A stretch of 64,000 nucleotides of DNA from Marinoscillum pacificum (GTDB taxonomy: Bacteria > Bacteroidota > Bacteroidia > Cytophagales > Cyclobacteriaceae). Made by a program: the position numbers and the translations under genes. This document shows positions 44,350-52,131 of this stretch, in pieces; position 1 is the first letter of the stretch; each line of letters begins with the position of its first letter. The stretch spans positions 62,001 to 126,000 of the forward strand of contig NZ_JAMZMJ010000011.1 in the NCBI RefSeq assembly GCF_024714495.1. The letters are read 5' to 3'. The notes under the pieces are model-generated. The model made no database searches and was not told the origin of the DNA. It saw only the letters and a program-made list of their open reading frames with translations.

Positions 44350-44934
44350 ATGAACGAAAACATTAAAATTCTCAACACAGAAGTCCTTTCTGACAATTGG
44401 TACACCCTCAACAAAGTCACTTTCGAGCACCGAGATCAGCAAGGCAACTGGACCCAACAGACCCGAGAAGCCTATGATAGAGGAAATGGCGCCACCATCC
44501 TTTTGTACAACAGTTCTACCAAGAAAGTCATCTTGACCAGACAGTTTCGTCTCCCCACTTATGTGAATGGAAACGATGATGGCATGTTGATCGAAGCGTG
44601 TGCCGGTCTACTGGATAAAGACAATGCCGAAGATTGCATCCGAAAAGAAACGGAGGAAGAAACAGGCTATAAGGTATCCAATGTCAAAAAGATTTTTGAA
44701 TCGTATATGTCCCCGGGATCGGTTACTGAAATACTGTACTTCTTCGTGGCTGAATACACCAAAGACATGAAAGTAAGTGATGGCGGTGGACTGGATGAAG
44801 AAAATGAGCATATCGAAGTATTGGAACTGGACTTTGAAGAAGCATACAACATGATTGCTAGCGGAGAGATCAAGGATGGCAAGACCATCATGCTGCTGCA
44901 ATATGCGAAGTTGAATGGGTTGATATCTTCTTAA
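44350..44934 (+). CDS. nudK: NudK-like Nudix hydrolase (GDP-mannose pyrophosphatase family)
   Basis: A 194-residue enzyme if started at the ATG at 44350, which gives the length of E. coli NudK (191); an in-frame ATG at 44299 would add 17 residues without similarity. NudK-type segments are YTLNKVTFEHRD, ILTRQFRLPTYVNGN and FESYMSPGSVTEILYFFVAE. The Nudix box GLLDKDNAEDCIRKETEEET keeps the metal-binding EExxE-type glutamates, with Asn at the first conserved Glu. It would hydrolyse GDP-sugars or related nucleotide diphosphates. Confidence 0.85.
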   Translation: MNENIKILNTEVLSDNWYTLNKVTFEHRDQQGNWTQQTREAYDRGNGATILLYNSSTKKVILTRQFRLPTYVNGNDDGMLIEACAGLLDKDNAEDCIRKETEEETGYKVSNVKKIFESYMSPGSVTEILYFFVAEYTKDMKVSDGGGLDEENEHIEVLELDFEEAYNMIASGEIKDGKTIMLLQYAKLNGLISS

Positions 44935-44988
44935 ATCTCGTCCCCTTAACTCTTCAACTATTTTAATGCTATTCCCTAATTTACATGC

Positions 44989-46278
44989 ATGAAGTGGAGA
45001 GCAATCATTGCAGTAGTTACGGTATTCATTAGCATTACCTTATCAGGACAAAATCAACCAAAATACGCCACACAAGATGGCACCTGGTGTTGGTTTTCCG
45101 ATCCGCGGGCTATCAAGGTAGATGAATCGATCATTACCGGTTGGGTAAAAGCAGATGGCACTATAGAATCTGCCAGGATCAATCTGCAGACCGATTCCAT
45201 TTCCTTCAGCGAACTCTACTACAAGCTGGAAGCAGATGACCATGACAATCCAGCATTTGTCCTGGCAGGAAATGGAGACATACTGTCCATGTACACACGC
45301 CATAGCCGCAAGGATTTGTTCATCAATCGACTGGATGCTACCAGCCATTTCACCTTTTCTGGTGCACAATTGATCCATCCCTGGAGTGATGATGAGTTGG
45401 CTCGATTCCCGCGCATGACCATGACGTATGCCAATCCATTTCATCTGGAAAAGGAAAATAATCGGATCTATTGTTTCGGACGGTGGACAGGCTTCAAGCC
45501 CAACATGATGTGGTCTGATGACCATGGACAGACCTGGTCTGAGAGCAAGGTTTTCATCACCAACTATCCCTTTGACAGCAACAACCGGCCCTATGTGAAG
45601 TATTTCTCTGATGGACAATCCAAAATTCATATTGTCTTTACGGACGGACACCCACGCGACGAACCGACCAACTCGGTATATTATGTATACTATGAAAACG
45701 GTGCATTCTACAAGGCCAATGACGAGCAAATCGCTACGATAGAAACGCTACCCTTTGAACCCAAAGACGCCTCTGTGGTTTTCACTTCCAATGAAAAAGA
45801 AGGGCGTGCATGGATAGCAGATATTGGTCAGGACAAACAAGGAAATCCCGTACTGCTGTACACCAAAAGCCCAACGGAGCAAAACCATGAATACTGGTAC
45901 GCTTCATATTCCGATAAGGGCTGGAACAGCTCCAAACTATGCGACTCTGGCAAGTGGTTTCCACAAACACCAGAAGGACAAAATGAGCGCGAGCCACACT
46001 ACTTTGGCGGCATGACCATTCATCCGGACAACAGCAATGTGGTCTACCTATCCAGACAAATCAACGGCGTTTTCGAAATAGAGCGATGGGAAACTGCCAA
46101 CAATGGCAAAACGTGGCAGCAGGAACCAATTACCCAAAATTCTGAATTGGACAATGTGCGTCCATATGTACCGAGAGGGCTTGAAGCATCAGATCAGGAG
46201 GTAGTCTTATGGATGGAAAATCAAAAATACATTCACTACACAGACTATAAGACTTCTATTAAGTATTGGGTGAGGTAA
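44989..46278 (+). CDS. BNR-4 repeat secreted protein
   Basis: A 429-residue protein with a signal peptide (LSGQNQ). It has the BNR-4/beta-propeller core: GTWCWFSDPRAIKVDE, DDHDNPAFVLAGNGDILSMY and WSDDHGQTWSESKVF, the last a true Asp-box, and a second NGKTWQQ. Proteins of this group in Bacteroidota act on or bind polysaccharides; some relatives are lyases. No catalytic residues can be assigned by eye, so only the fold and export are supported. Confidence 0.85.
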   Translation: MKWRAIIAVVTVFISITLSGQNQPKYATQDGTWCWFSDPRAIKVDESIITGWVKADGTIESARINLQTDSISFSELYYKLEADDHDNPAFVLAGNGDILSMYTRHSRKDLFINRLDATSHFTFSGAQLIHPWSDDELARFPRMTMTYANPFHLEKENNRIYCFGRWTGFKPNMMWSDDHGQTWSESKVFITNYPFDSNNRPYVKYFSDGQSKIHIVFTDGHPRDEPTNSVYYVYYENGAFYKANDEQIATIETLPFEPKDASVVFTSNEKEGRAWIADIGQDKQGNPVLLYTKSPTEQNHEYWYASYSDKGWNSSKLCDSGKWFPQTPEGQNEREPHYFGGMTIHPDNSNVVYLSRQINGVFEIERWETANNGKTWQQEPITQNSELDNVRPYVPRGLEASDQEVVLWMENQKYIHYTDYKTSIKYWVR

Positions 46279-46398
46279 TAAGAACCAAACATCCCTCCAA
46301 CAACCTGACTAAAACGCTAGAAAGCACCATTAATCCGGTTGCGTCAACCTTTCTTTGACCAGGAAGTATACTGTAATCACAGTCTAACCAATTTCCTG

Positions 46399-47262
46399 AT
46401 GTTGAGATATAGTTTCTGTCTGGCCTTGATCCTGATCGTTGCACAATCAAGTAACGCTCAGGAATCATATTCCGGTACCATTCTTTTCAAAATCACGCAT
46501 CCGGAAAGCACTAACACCTCTTACCTGTTCGGTACACATCATGCGTTTGGAAAGGTATTTTTCGACTCCTTGGCAAATACCACAGAAGCTCTGAAGTCTT
46601 GTAATCTGGTCTTGAAGGAAAACCTCAACATTCCCGGTGAAACGGCTGACGACATCATCCAAGCGAGAAGTAAGGAAACCAACTGGAAGTCATTCCTCCA
46701 AAAGGACGATCTGCTCTACCTACGGCAACTGTTGGCGAACAGTAGTGCCTTCCAAAAAATGACCCCAGCAGAGCTTCATGCTTTTCTGATTCGCCGATAC
46801 AATCAGACTGTTTGCTTGCAGCGAGATGAGGAAGACAACTCCACTTCTCTGGATGATTACATTGGTCGTTTGGCTGAGAGCTGGGATACGCCATTACTCG
46901 GTCTGGAGACCACTGCCGATCAACTGCAATACATCAATGAAGACATTGCAGGCATGCCAGCCAAGGTTCACAAGAAACGACTACACACCACCATCAACCT
47001 TTTACAAGCCCAGGACAACTCCAGCTGCAGTAGCATCGACTGGTACAGCGCCATGAACTTTGACTATCAGCTTCAGTCTCCATGTGCGAATACCTTAATG
47101 TTCATCGACAGAAACAACCAATGGATGAAAAAGCTGGAAAACAAACTCCAAACGAACAACTGCTTCATTGCTGTAGGTCTGAGTCACCTGATGTACGATT
47201 GTGGCTTGATCAATCAGATTAGGGAGCTGGGATATGAGGTAAGTCCTGTAGCGGTGAGGTAA
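46399..47262 (+). CDS. TraB/GumN-family protein
   Basis: A 287-residue protein from the ATG at 46399; the open frame runs further upstream without a signal peptide. The signal peptide is MLRYSFCLALILIVAQSSNA. Family motifs are SYLFGTHHAFG near the N-terminus, TPLLGLETTADQ in the middle and CFIAVGLSHLMYDCGLI near the end, whose Gly, His and Glu positions are the conserved TraB/GumN set, as in metalloprotease-like Tiki relatives. Activity is unproven for bacterial members. It is a single gene. Confidence 0.85.
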   Translation: MLRYSFCLALILIVAQSSNAQESYSGTILFKITHPESTNTSYLFGTHHAFGKVFFDSLANTTEALKSCNLVLKENLNIPGETADDIIQARSKETNWKSFLQKDDLLYLRQLLANSSAFQKMTPAELHAFLIRRYNQTVCLQRDEEDNSTSLDDYIGRLAESWDTPLLGLETTADQLQYINEDIAGMPAKVHKKRLHTTINLLQAQDNSSCSSIDWYSAMNFDYQLQSPCANTLMFIDRNNQWMKKLENKLQTNNCFIAVGLSHLMYDCGLINQIRELGYEVSPVAVR

Positions 47263-47327
47263 TAATCGCGGCATTGGTTTGTCTCCTCATAAACCTAAAA
47301 AGCATATAGATCGAGAAAAGAAAAAAG

Positions 47328-47382
47328 GGTATTTTTCTCCAATATTTTAAATAACGTGACCTGGTGTCAGGTATACGGTTGT
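47328..47382 (+). repeat. Duplicated leader, copy 1
   Basis: A 55-bp sequence containing TATTTTAAATAACGTGAC and GGTGTCA, placed 37 nt before the ATG of the gene at 47419. A copy about 87% identical lies at 47867-47921 before the next gene. It probably carries the promoter of both genes. Confidence 0.75.
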
Positions 47383-47418
47383 TGTACTACACTTTGCAAA
47401 TTCAAACCGATTATTGTT

Positions 47419-47850
47419 ATGACTAGAGAAGAAGCTCAACCAGCATGGGAGGCAATTGTTAACAAGGGGTTTTCGAACTACCAATCTTTATCCCGTGACG
47501 AGCGAATCTGGTTCAACTTAGAACCTCTAACAACTGATGGAATAACTGATCACTATATCAATTATGGAGCGGAGCACAACAAGGACACAATTAGGGATTT
47601 GGAATATCTGGGATGTTCTGACATTGCTAAACTCTTGAAGCGAGTGAACAAACACTTCTTTTGGGGCAAACCTTCCAAGGATATTGATAAGAGGAACGTT
47701 CAGATGATGAAAATAAATGATAAGCATCCCAACTTCTTTGACGACATAGACGACACTTACTGGGATTTGAATAATAAATTAGAAAACGCCTTACTCGAAC
47801 ATATTAATAAAACTGGAATTGGAGAATCCCCAAACACATCCAGCATATAA
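47419..47850 (+). CDS. DUF4375/DMP19-like small cytoplasmic protein
   Basis: A 143-residue protein from the ATG at 47419. The segment GITDHYINYGAEHNKDTIRD, then ILGC-type helix SDIAKLLKRVN and the acidic C-terminal FFDDIDDTYWDLNNKLENAL, match the DMP19/DUF4375 pattern, an acidic all-helical fold. Members appear among immunity proteins of polymorphic toxin systems and as DNA mimics. No toxin gene is nearby. It shares a duplicated upstream sequence with the next gene. Confidence 0.6.
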   Translation: MTREEAQPAWEAIVNKGFSNYQSLSRDERIWFNLEPLTTDGITDHYINYGAEHNKDTIRDLEYLGCSDIAKLLKRVNKHFFWGKPSKDIDKRNVQMMKINDKHPNFFDDIDDTYWDLNNKLENALLEHINKTGIGESPNTSSI

Positions 47851-47866
47851 ACTTTAAGTGAAAAAT

Positions 47867-47921
47867 GGTATTTTTCTTCAATATTTTAAATAACGTGACT
47901 AGGTGTCATGTGTATAGTTGT
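47867..47921 (+). repeat. Duplicated leader, copy 2
   Basis: The second copy of the 47328-47382 sequence, ending 9 nt before the ATG at 47930. Substitutions lie mostly in the right half; TATTTTAAATAACGTGAC is fully conserved, which marks it as the functional core. Confidence 0.75.
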
Positions 47922-47929
47922 CATCTGTC

Positions 47930-48289
47930 ATGAGCATTTTTCAAAAGTTATTCGGAACGTCAAAGCCAAGAATGTCAAAAGTAGAATATTGGCATAAGTG
48001 GAGATTTTTCGAACTTCTGGATTTGTTGCATCAAGCTGAAAAACTCTTAGAAAATTACAAAGGTGGATACTCCGGAGAATTTTTATCCGCTGAAGAATTT
48101 CACGGATCTTTACTAGAGGAGATAGACAATATTGAATTCGGCAATCAACATGATCTTACGAACATTGCTATTTGGTTCGCACCAACTCAACAATGGGATG
48201 ATTTTGTAGGAGAAGAAGGCCTTGAACTTGGTAACAAGATTTATGATATTGCCAACCAATGGTATAAAAGCGAAAAAGGATATTCCTAA
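47930..48289 (+). CDS. Small orphan cytoplasmic protein, possible immunity-type
   Basis: A 119-residue acidic protein from the ATG at 47930. It is not recognised. It has a helical N-terminal half (FFELLDLLHQAEKLLENYK) and a C-terminal part with conserved-looking aromatics (IAIWFAPTQQWDDFVGEEGL, NQWYKSEKGY). Size, acidity and placement after a duplicated leader resemble orphan immunity genes, but there is no family match to confirm it. Confidence 0.6.
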   Translation: MSIFQKLFGTSKPRMSKVEYWHKWRFFELLDLLHQAEKLLENYKGGYSGEFLSAEEFHGSLLEEIDNIEFGNQHDLTNIAIWFAPTQQWDDFVGEEGLELGNKIYDIANQWYKSEKGYS

Positions 48290-48323
48290 ACATCAATTGC
48301 AACCCATTAAGTAACATTCTGCC

Positions 48324-48806
48324 TTGAAAGAAACATCATTTGGATATGAGCAAGCGCTTGAAAAGATCAAGGGAATCGGCCAAAAACCAATTGTAATTGA
48401 AATCCAATGGGATGGAGATACACAAGGTTGGTTTATAATGATGTTTCTTATAACAGAATCTGGATTTTGGAAATTCAAAAGAACACATGTTCATCATTTG
48501 GGAAATATCAGTAGTGGTCATGGCGATTTAAGGTTATTTAATGGTCAGGTTCCTCCATGGCCTGAAGCAAAACAGGCAATGAATATTGCTGAAGAACTTA
48601 AAAAAGAATTGGAATTGGAAATTTACTTTCCTTCACCAAACGAACCCGATGATGATTGCCCGAGATGGTGGGAACAAGATAAAGCCATCCATTGTGCAGA
48701 TTGCAACAAGCTAATTATACCTACTACCAGCCCATATCTATCAAAAGAAGTATGTTACAACTGTCATCTAAAAAGAAAACGCAAGAACAGGGAAGACATT
48801 CACTAA
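48324..48806 (+). CDS. Orphan protein with a C-terminal zinc ribbon
   Basis: A 160-residue frame from a TTG at 48324; no ATG is suitable. The N-terminal ~110 residues are a mixed alpha/beta domain (PIVIEIQWDGDTQGWFIMMF) unlike anything I recognise. The end holds CADC-x16-CYNC, a four-cysteine zinc ribbon, then a lysine/arginine-rich tail. It follows the previous gene by 34 nt and likely belongs to the same group of small accessory proteins. Confidence 0.6.
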   Translation: MKETSFGYEQALEKIKGIGQKPIVIEIQWDGDTQGWFIMMFLITESGFWKFKRTHVHHLGNISSGHGDLRLFNGQVPPWPEAKQAMNIAEELKKELELEIYFPSPNEPDDDCPRWWEQDKAIHCADCNKLIIPTTSPYLSKEVCYNCHLKRKRKNREDIH

Positions 48807-48875
48807 AAAAGCAAGATGGGAAATTACCACCCACACTCCCATTTTCCCCCTCCAAAATCCCAAAAACGCCCAAAA

Positions 48876-49103
48876 CTGGAGTTTTGGACTCATCGCAGTT
48901 CCGCATAAGCCCACTTCTGCAGTTTTGGACCTATTTCAAGTCCGCAGAGGCAAAAGTCCAGAGTTTTGGACTTATTTCAGATTCGCAGAGCCCCAAATCT
49001 GGAGTTTTGGAGCTATTTCACCTTGGGATATGCCCATTACTACAGATATAGACCTATTTCCATACAAAGTAGCCTCAAAACTGGAGTTTTGAGGCTAAAA
49101 AGC
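48876..49103. repeat. Tandem repeat, 41-bp period, about 5.5 copies
   Basis: Units start at 48876, 48917, 48958, 48999, 49040 and 49081, with no length variation. A typical unit begins CTGGAGTTTTGGAC, then TATTTCA, then TCCGCAGAG. Several units carry short palindromes across the boundary, for example CCAAAAC-TGGA-GTTTTGG at 48870-48887 and CTCAAAAC-TGGA-GTTTTGAG near 49074-49093. It lies between convergent genes. Confidence 0.85.
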
Positions 49104-49114
49104 ATGAAAGCCAT

Positions 49115-49134
49115 GGCTAGAGTCGCCACGAGCC
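49115..49134. repeat. Degenerate REP-like palindrome
   Basis: GGCTAGAGTCGCCACGAGCC is identical at 16 of 20 positions to the palindrome beside the RAYT gene at 57728-57747, and both are followed by a T-run and GC. The left arm is mutated, so the hairpin is weak. Confidence 0.5.
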
Positions 49135-49189
49135 TTTTGCGCTCGATTTGTGAGACCAATAGCTGAGGCACGTGGCTAAAAAGTGAAAA

Positions 49190-49837
49190 CTATTTGTAAG
49201 CCTCCATCAAGGTGATCAACTCCTTGTAGGCTTTGATCAGCGACTCACTTCCGCTGATTTGCACATGGGCAAACAGCATGGTGAAGAGGTTATTGACCGC
49301 ATCCACCAGGGCTGGAGCCGCATTGGTAGCCGCCACCGTCTCTCCCGAGGCAGTGAGATCCTTGATGTAAGCCTCAGATGTCGACTTAAACGCATCATTA
49401 GCAGCCTTGATCGGTGCCAGCCATCTAGACAATGCCGGTAGAGACTTTAGATTCAAAGCTTCCAGCTCTTTCAGCATGTTATCCGTCTGAGCAGTCTGTT
49501 CGTCATAGCTCAGTTTGCTCAACCCAAAACCATATTCACTGGTGATCTTCACCACCTGATCCAGTAGCTGCTGCACAGCTCCAGCATGTGGAAACTGCTG
49601 CTCTGATTCCACACCTTTAAAGAAACCTGAATTGAGTACATCCCGGGTGCGGTCCAGGACAGGCTTGTTTGATGAAGCGGCAGACCGAGTCATCCCATCC
49701 TTGAACGCTTCAAAATGCGACTCTACTGCAGCAACCTGTGCACTTACTTCGGCCAGATCTTTGGTGGTTTGTAATACTCCTTCGGTGAATGATTGTAGCT
49801 GCGCCCAACGCAGCTTAGGTACTTTAATCATTTGCAT
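49190..49837 (-). CDS. DUF6261-family protein
   Basis: A 215-residue cytoplasmic protein with start MQMIKVPKLRWAQLQSF (Met3 is an alternative start). It is all-helical with Ala-rich amphipathic helices (VSAQVAAVESHFEAFKDGM; PALVDAVNNLFTMLFAHVQI), as in DUF6261, a Bacteroidota family with no known function. Paralogues are usually scattered in these genomes near mobile elements. It converges on the tandem repeat. Confidence 0.75.
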   Translation of the reverse strand: MQMIKVPKLRWAQLQSFTEGVLQTTKDLAEVSAQVAAVESHFEAFKDGMTRSAASSNKPVLDRTRDVLNSGFFKGVESEQQFPHAGAVQQLLDQVVKITSEYGFGLSKLSYDEQTAQTDNMLKELEALNLKSLPALSRWLAPIKAANDAFKSTSEAYIKDLTASGETVAATNAAPALVDAVNNLFTMLFAHVQISGSESLIKAYKELITLMEAYK

Positions 49838-50008
49838 GGCAATAAATGTTTAATGATTGAAAAAAAATTAAACGTAGAAGATAACGCATTCGTCTAAAAA
49901 ATCCATGCTTCCCGCGTAACGTGTTGACTGGTAGTGGGGAAAAGGGTATTTTGAGGGATTGTTTGATCAAGACCAAAATGGATTAGATTGGTCATGATAT
50001 AATAAAAC

Positions 50009-50026
50009 AACATGACCGATCATGTT
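50009..50026. promoter_or_regulatory. Operator-like palindrome upstream of the gene at 50060
   Basis: AACATGACCGATCATGTT has perfect 7-bp arms and a 4-nt centre. It lies 34 nt before the ATG at 50060, and a related GGTCATGATAT occurs at 49990-50000. No T-run follows. Confidence 0.4.
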
Positions 50027-50059
50027 ATAACTATGTTGAATGCCACATAGACTTCAACA

Positions 50060-50350
50060 ATGAATATAAGAGATACTTCACAAATCGTTAAGCAAGCATA
50101 TCCTAACATGAAGCTTAATGTAGAATTCGACTTTGGAAAAGACAAAGGAAGGGTAACTGGGATTAAAGAGACCAAAGAAGCAATTAGGATTCTGCATAAT
50201 AATGAGTTATTCCCAGAACAGGTTAAAACCCTATGGAGCAACTTTTTTGTTCGTCAGACTGCTGATGTAACTGAAATAAATAGTGATGAGAGAAGAATGC
50301 TTGACACTAATTATGGGTATTTGAAGATTGCAATTGATGCCCCCTTCTAG
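50060..50350 (+). CDS. Small hypothetical protein
   Basis: A 96-residue protein from the ATG at 50060. It is not recognised: a mixed alpha/beta composition (MKLNVEFDFGKDKGRVTGIK; NYGYLKIAIDAPF), no signal peptide and no cysteine motif. It ends at a cluster of repeated hairpins whose first stem begins just before its stop codon. Compositional quality suggests a real gene. Confidence 0.5.
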   Translation: MNIRDTSQIVKQAYPNMKLNVEFDFGKDKGRVTGIKETKEAIRILHNNELFPEQVKTLWSNFFVRQTADVTEINSDERRMLDTNYGYLKIAIDAPF

Positions 50351-50465
50351 TCCGCGTTTGTAACGCGGACTCACTAAAAAATCAAGTTTGCAACTTGAAC
50401 ATATGCAAACCCCGCTCATTCGGATTTGTAATCCGAATGTAAAGAGTCAGGGAATTTGTAATTCC
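50349..50465. repeat. Cluster of four hairpins with a constant TTTGYAA centre and unrelated stems
   Basis: AGTCCGCG-TTTGTAA-CGCGGACT (50349-50371), TCAAG-TTTGCAA-CTTGA (50382-50398), CATTCGGA-TTTGTAA-TCCGAATG (50417-50439) and GGAA-TTTGTAA-TTCC (50451-50465). Every stem is perfectly paired although the stem sequences share nothing. Relatives lie at 40345-40390, and decayed ones near 51832 and 52013. Confidence 0.8.
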
Positions 50466-50548
50466 ATACACGACCTCCCCACAAAAAATCACGCTCCATT
50501 TCCAGCAAATTATAACTACCTTTCCAATCCATTTAATTGACCCTACCC

Positions 50549-51007
50549 ATGAAAAGAATTCAGTTTCATAAAGACATCAAGGCGCCAGTAGCTCATGTTT
50601 ATAACATCATGCTCGGCATAGAAAACAAAGCTACCTACGAGCAATGGACAGCTGAATTCAACCCTACATCTACCTATGAAGGCAACTGGGAAAAGGGCAC
50701 TAAAATGTACTTCGTAGGAACGGACGAAAACGGCAAAAAAGGTGGTATGATCTCCAAAATAGAAGATAACATCCCCAACCAACTCGTTTCTATCTGCCAC
50801 CTGGGCATGCTAGACGGAGACAAGGAAATCACCGAAGGACCAGAGGTAGAGCCCTGGGCTGGATGCATGGAAATCTACTCGCTGGAGGAAAATGATGGCA
50901 TCACCACGGTCACCGTATCGCTAGATGTCACCGAAGAACATGAAGACTACTTCAATACCTCCTGGGTGAAAGCATTGAACAAACTACAGGAACTATCGGA
51001 AGGGTGA
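50549..51007 (+). CDS. SRPBCC-domain protein
   Basis: A 152-residue protein from the ATG at 50549. It has the helix-grip fold: MKRIQFHKDIKAPVAHVYNI at the start, GMISKIEDNIPNQLVSICHL in the middle and TTVTVSLDVTEEHEDYFNTS before the C-terminal helix. It is similar in class to, but not a copy of, the protein at 17986. The ligand is unknown. It is a single gene within a repeat-rich stretch. Confidence 0.85.
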   Translation: MKRIQFHKDIKAPVAHVYNIMLGIENKATYEQWTAEFNPTSTYEGNWEKGTKMYFVGTDENGKKGGMISKIEDNIPNQLVSICHLGMLDGDKEITEGPEVEPWAGCMEIYSLEENDGITTVTVSLDVTEEHEDYFNTSWVKALNKLQELSEG

Positions 51008-51032
51008 TTTATCCTGCAAGCTCTACCAAACG

Positions 51033-51099
51033 CTAATCACCAACAACTCAATAGGCAACCCGCCTGCCGGCGAGGCAGGAAGGCAAGTACTCAATAGGC
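51033..51099. repeat. 66-bp direct repeat, copy 1
   Basis: It shares CTAATCACCAACAACTCAAT and a 31-bp exact block (51056-51086) containing CGCCTGCC-GGCGA-GGCAGG with the copy at 52793-52859. It is followed by the short motif CAATAGGCAA. The two copies bracket the TA pair and the GNAT-like gene, as after a local duplication or insertion. Confidence 0.75.
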
Positions 51100-51194
51100 A
51101 AGTAGAGCTCTTGGCGGTCATTTCAAGAAAATTTCTTATTCTCAAGAAACGAGAATAGGAGAACACTTCTAGCTAAGAATTCGTAAATTTGAAT

Positions 51195-51398
51195 ATGGAC
51201 ATTCAGAGAACAGATAGTGAAATTCTTTTCAAGCTACCTGCTAACGTTGATACCCTCGGACTTCAACGCATGATCGACTATCTACGCTACAAGGAAGCTA
51301 CCGCTGAGAGTACTGCGGATCAGGCACAAATAGATAAACTGGCAAAAGAATCTAAGGAAAATTGGTGGAAGGAAAATAAGCACCGATTTGTTAAATGA
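51195..51398 (+). CDS. Antitoxin of a PIN-type toxin-antitoxin pair
   Basis: A 67-residue protein from the ATG at 51195. It has a short N-terminal strand (ILFKLPANVD) and a helix (LQRMIDYLRYKEATAES), then a charged C-terminal tail (KESKENWWKENKHRF) that would wrap the toxin. The stop overlaps the toxin start in ATGA, typical of TA operons. No standard antitoxin DNA-binding motif is obvious. A palindromic ATTCTC / GAGAAT pair at 51138-51156 is a possible operator. Confidence 0.75.
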   Translation: MDIQRTDSEILFKLPANVDTLGLQRMIDYLRYKEATAESTADQAQIDKLAKESKENWWKENKHRFVK

Positions 51399-51816
51399 GG
51401 GTAGTTGTTGACACCAACATTGTTTTCAGCGCAATTTTGAATTCAAACGGGCTTATTGGAGAACTCCTATTCAATTCAGAGGATCAGTTTGAATTCTACT
51501 CTACTGAGTTCATCCTTGATGAACTGGCAAAATACAAAACCAAGCTTCAGTCACTAACCAAAATGTCAGAGGAAAAAATTAACGTTTCGATTCATCAGGT
51601 TCTAAAAAATATAGACCTAATTTCATCTGAAGCAATTTCCAAAGCTGATTGGAATAGGGCTTATGAACTGGCTTCCGTGACACTCCATTCCTGGCCATTG
51701 CCATCGGAATAGACGCGATCATTTGGACAGGAGACAAGAAGTTGATCACAGGATTAAGAGCAAAAGGCTTTCATGACATTTACTCTACAGCAGAATTATA
51801 CGAAAAACGAGTATAG
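51395..51816 (+). pseudogene. PIN-domain toxin, frameshifted
   Basis: The first frame (51395-51712) starts MRVVVDTNIVFSAILNSNG, with the first catalytic Asp of PIN ribonucleases and a mid helix EFILDELAKYKTKLQ, but ends in out-of-frame residues. From 51679 a second frame encodes DTPFLAIAIGIDAIIWTGDK and runs to TAG at 51814-51816, with the expected PIN C-terminus including TGDKKL. A one-base loss near 51671-51679 explains the break and removes the third acidic site from the first product. The antitoxin is intact. The protein is probably inactive. Confidence 0.8.
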
Positions 51817-52131
51817 CAAACATCAAGTTTGCAAAGTGAACTAAAGCGAATTACCGACTCACCTATTAGCGAAAACGGACCTACCGAATACCCTAATTCA
51901 ATTGACAATATTCAAATAATCAATATGCAACATCAAAACACCCAATAAGCAAGCAGAAAACTTTGACTGATCACTGATCTACCAATTCACCGATCACCAA
52001 CTCACAAGAACATCAAGTTACGAACCTGAACTAGAGCAAGCCCCCATCACATTCATAACTTCATTAAATTCGCCATTTTCTGCACGAAATGACTCAAGAT
52101 CATTTCGCTTAGCCATAATCAACCGTCAAGC
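51817..52131. other. 315-bp intergenic stretch of decayed repeats
   Basis: No gene. It contains degenerate copies of CAAGTTTGCAA..TGAAC (near 51832 and 52013), the short motif CAATATGCAA / CAATAAGCAA, and a run of related ATCAC/TCACC words (TGATCACTGATCTACC, CACCGATCACCAACTCAC). The sequence resembles 52680-52920. Confidence 0.5.

Larger units (their letters stand above)
48807..49189. other. 383-bp non-coding stretch with tandem and REP-like repeats
   Basis: It contains the 41-bp tandem repeat (48876-49103) and a degenerate REP-like palindrome (49115-49134). The latter's arm GCCACGAGCC also forms an inverted pair (one mismatch) with GGCACGTGGC at 49167-49176. Frames that cross this stretch are artefacts, since a 41-bp period shifts frame at each unit. 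Confidence 0.6.

Noticed and set aside
45043-45729. Long minus-strand frame of 228 codons
   Set aside because: It is a shadow frame fully inside the BNR-4 gene, whose signal peptide and Asp-box are clear.
48692-49051. Plus-strand frame of 119 codons over the tandem repeat
   Set aside because: The 41-bp period shifts the reading frame at every unit, so a conserved repeat protein is impossible. It also overlaps the end of the zinc-ribbon gene in another frame.
48876-49103. CRISPR array
   Set aside because: The whole 41-bp unit repeats with no unique spacers, and there are no cas genes.
50349-50465. Integron attC sites
   Set aside because: Stems are short, there are no R/L box core sites, and no integrase or cassettes are present.
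51184-51191. TAAATTTG as the -7 box of the toxin-antitoxin operon
   Set aside because: It matches TAnnTTTG but lies 3 nt before the ATG, and no TTTG occurs at -33.
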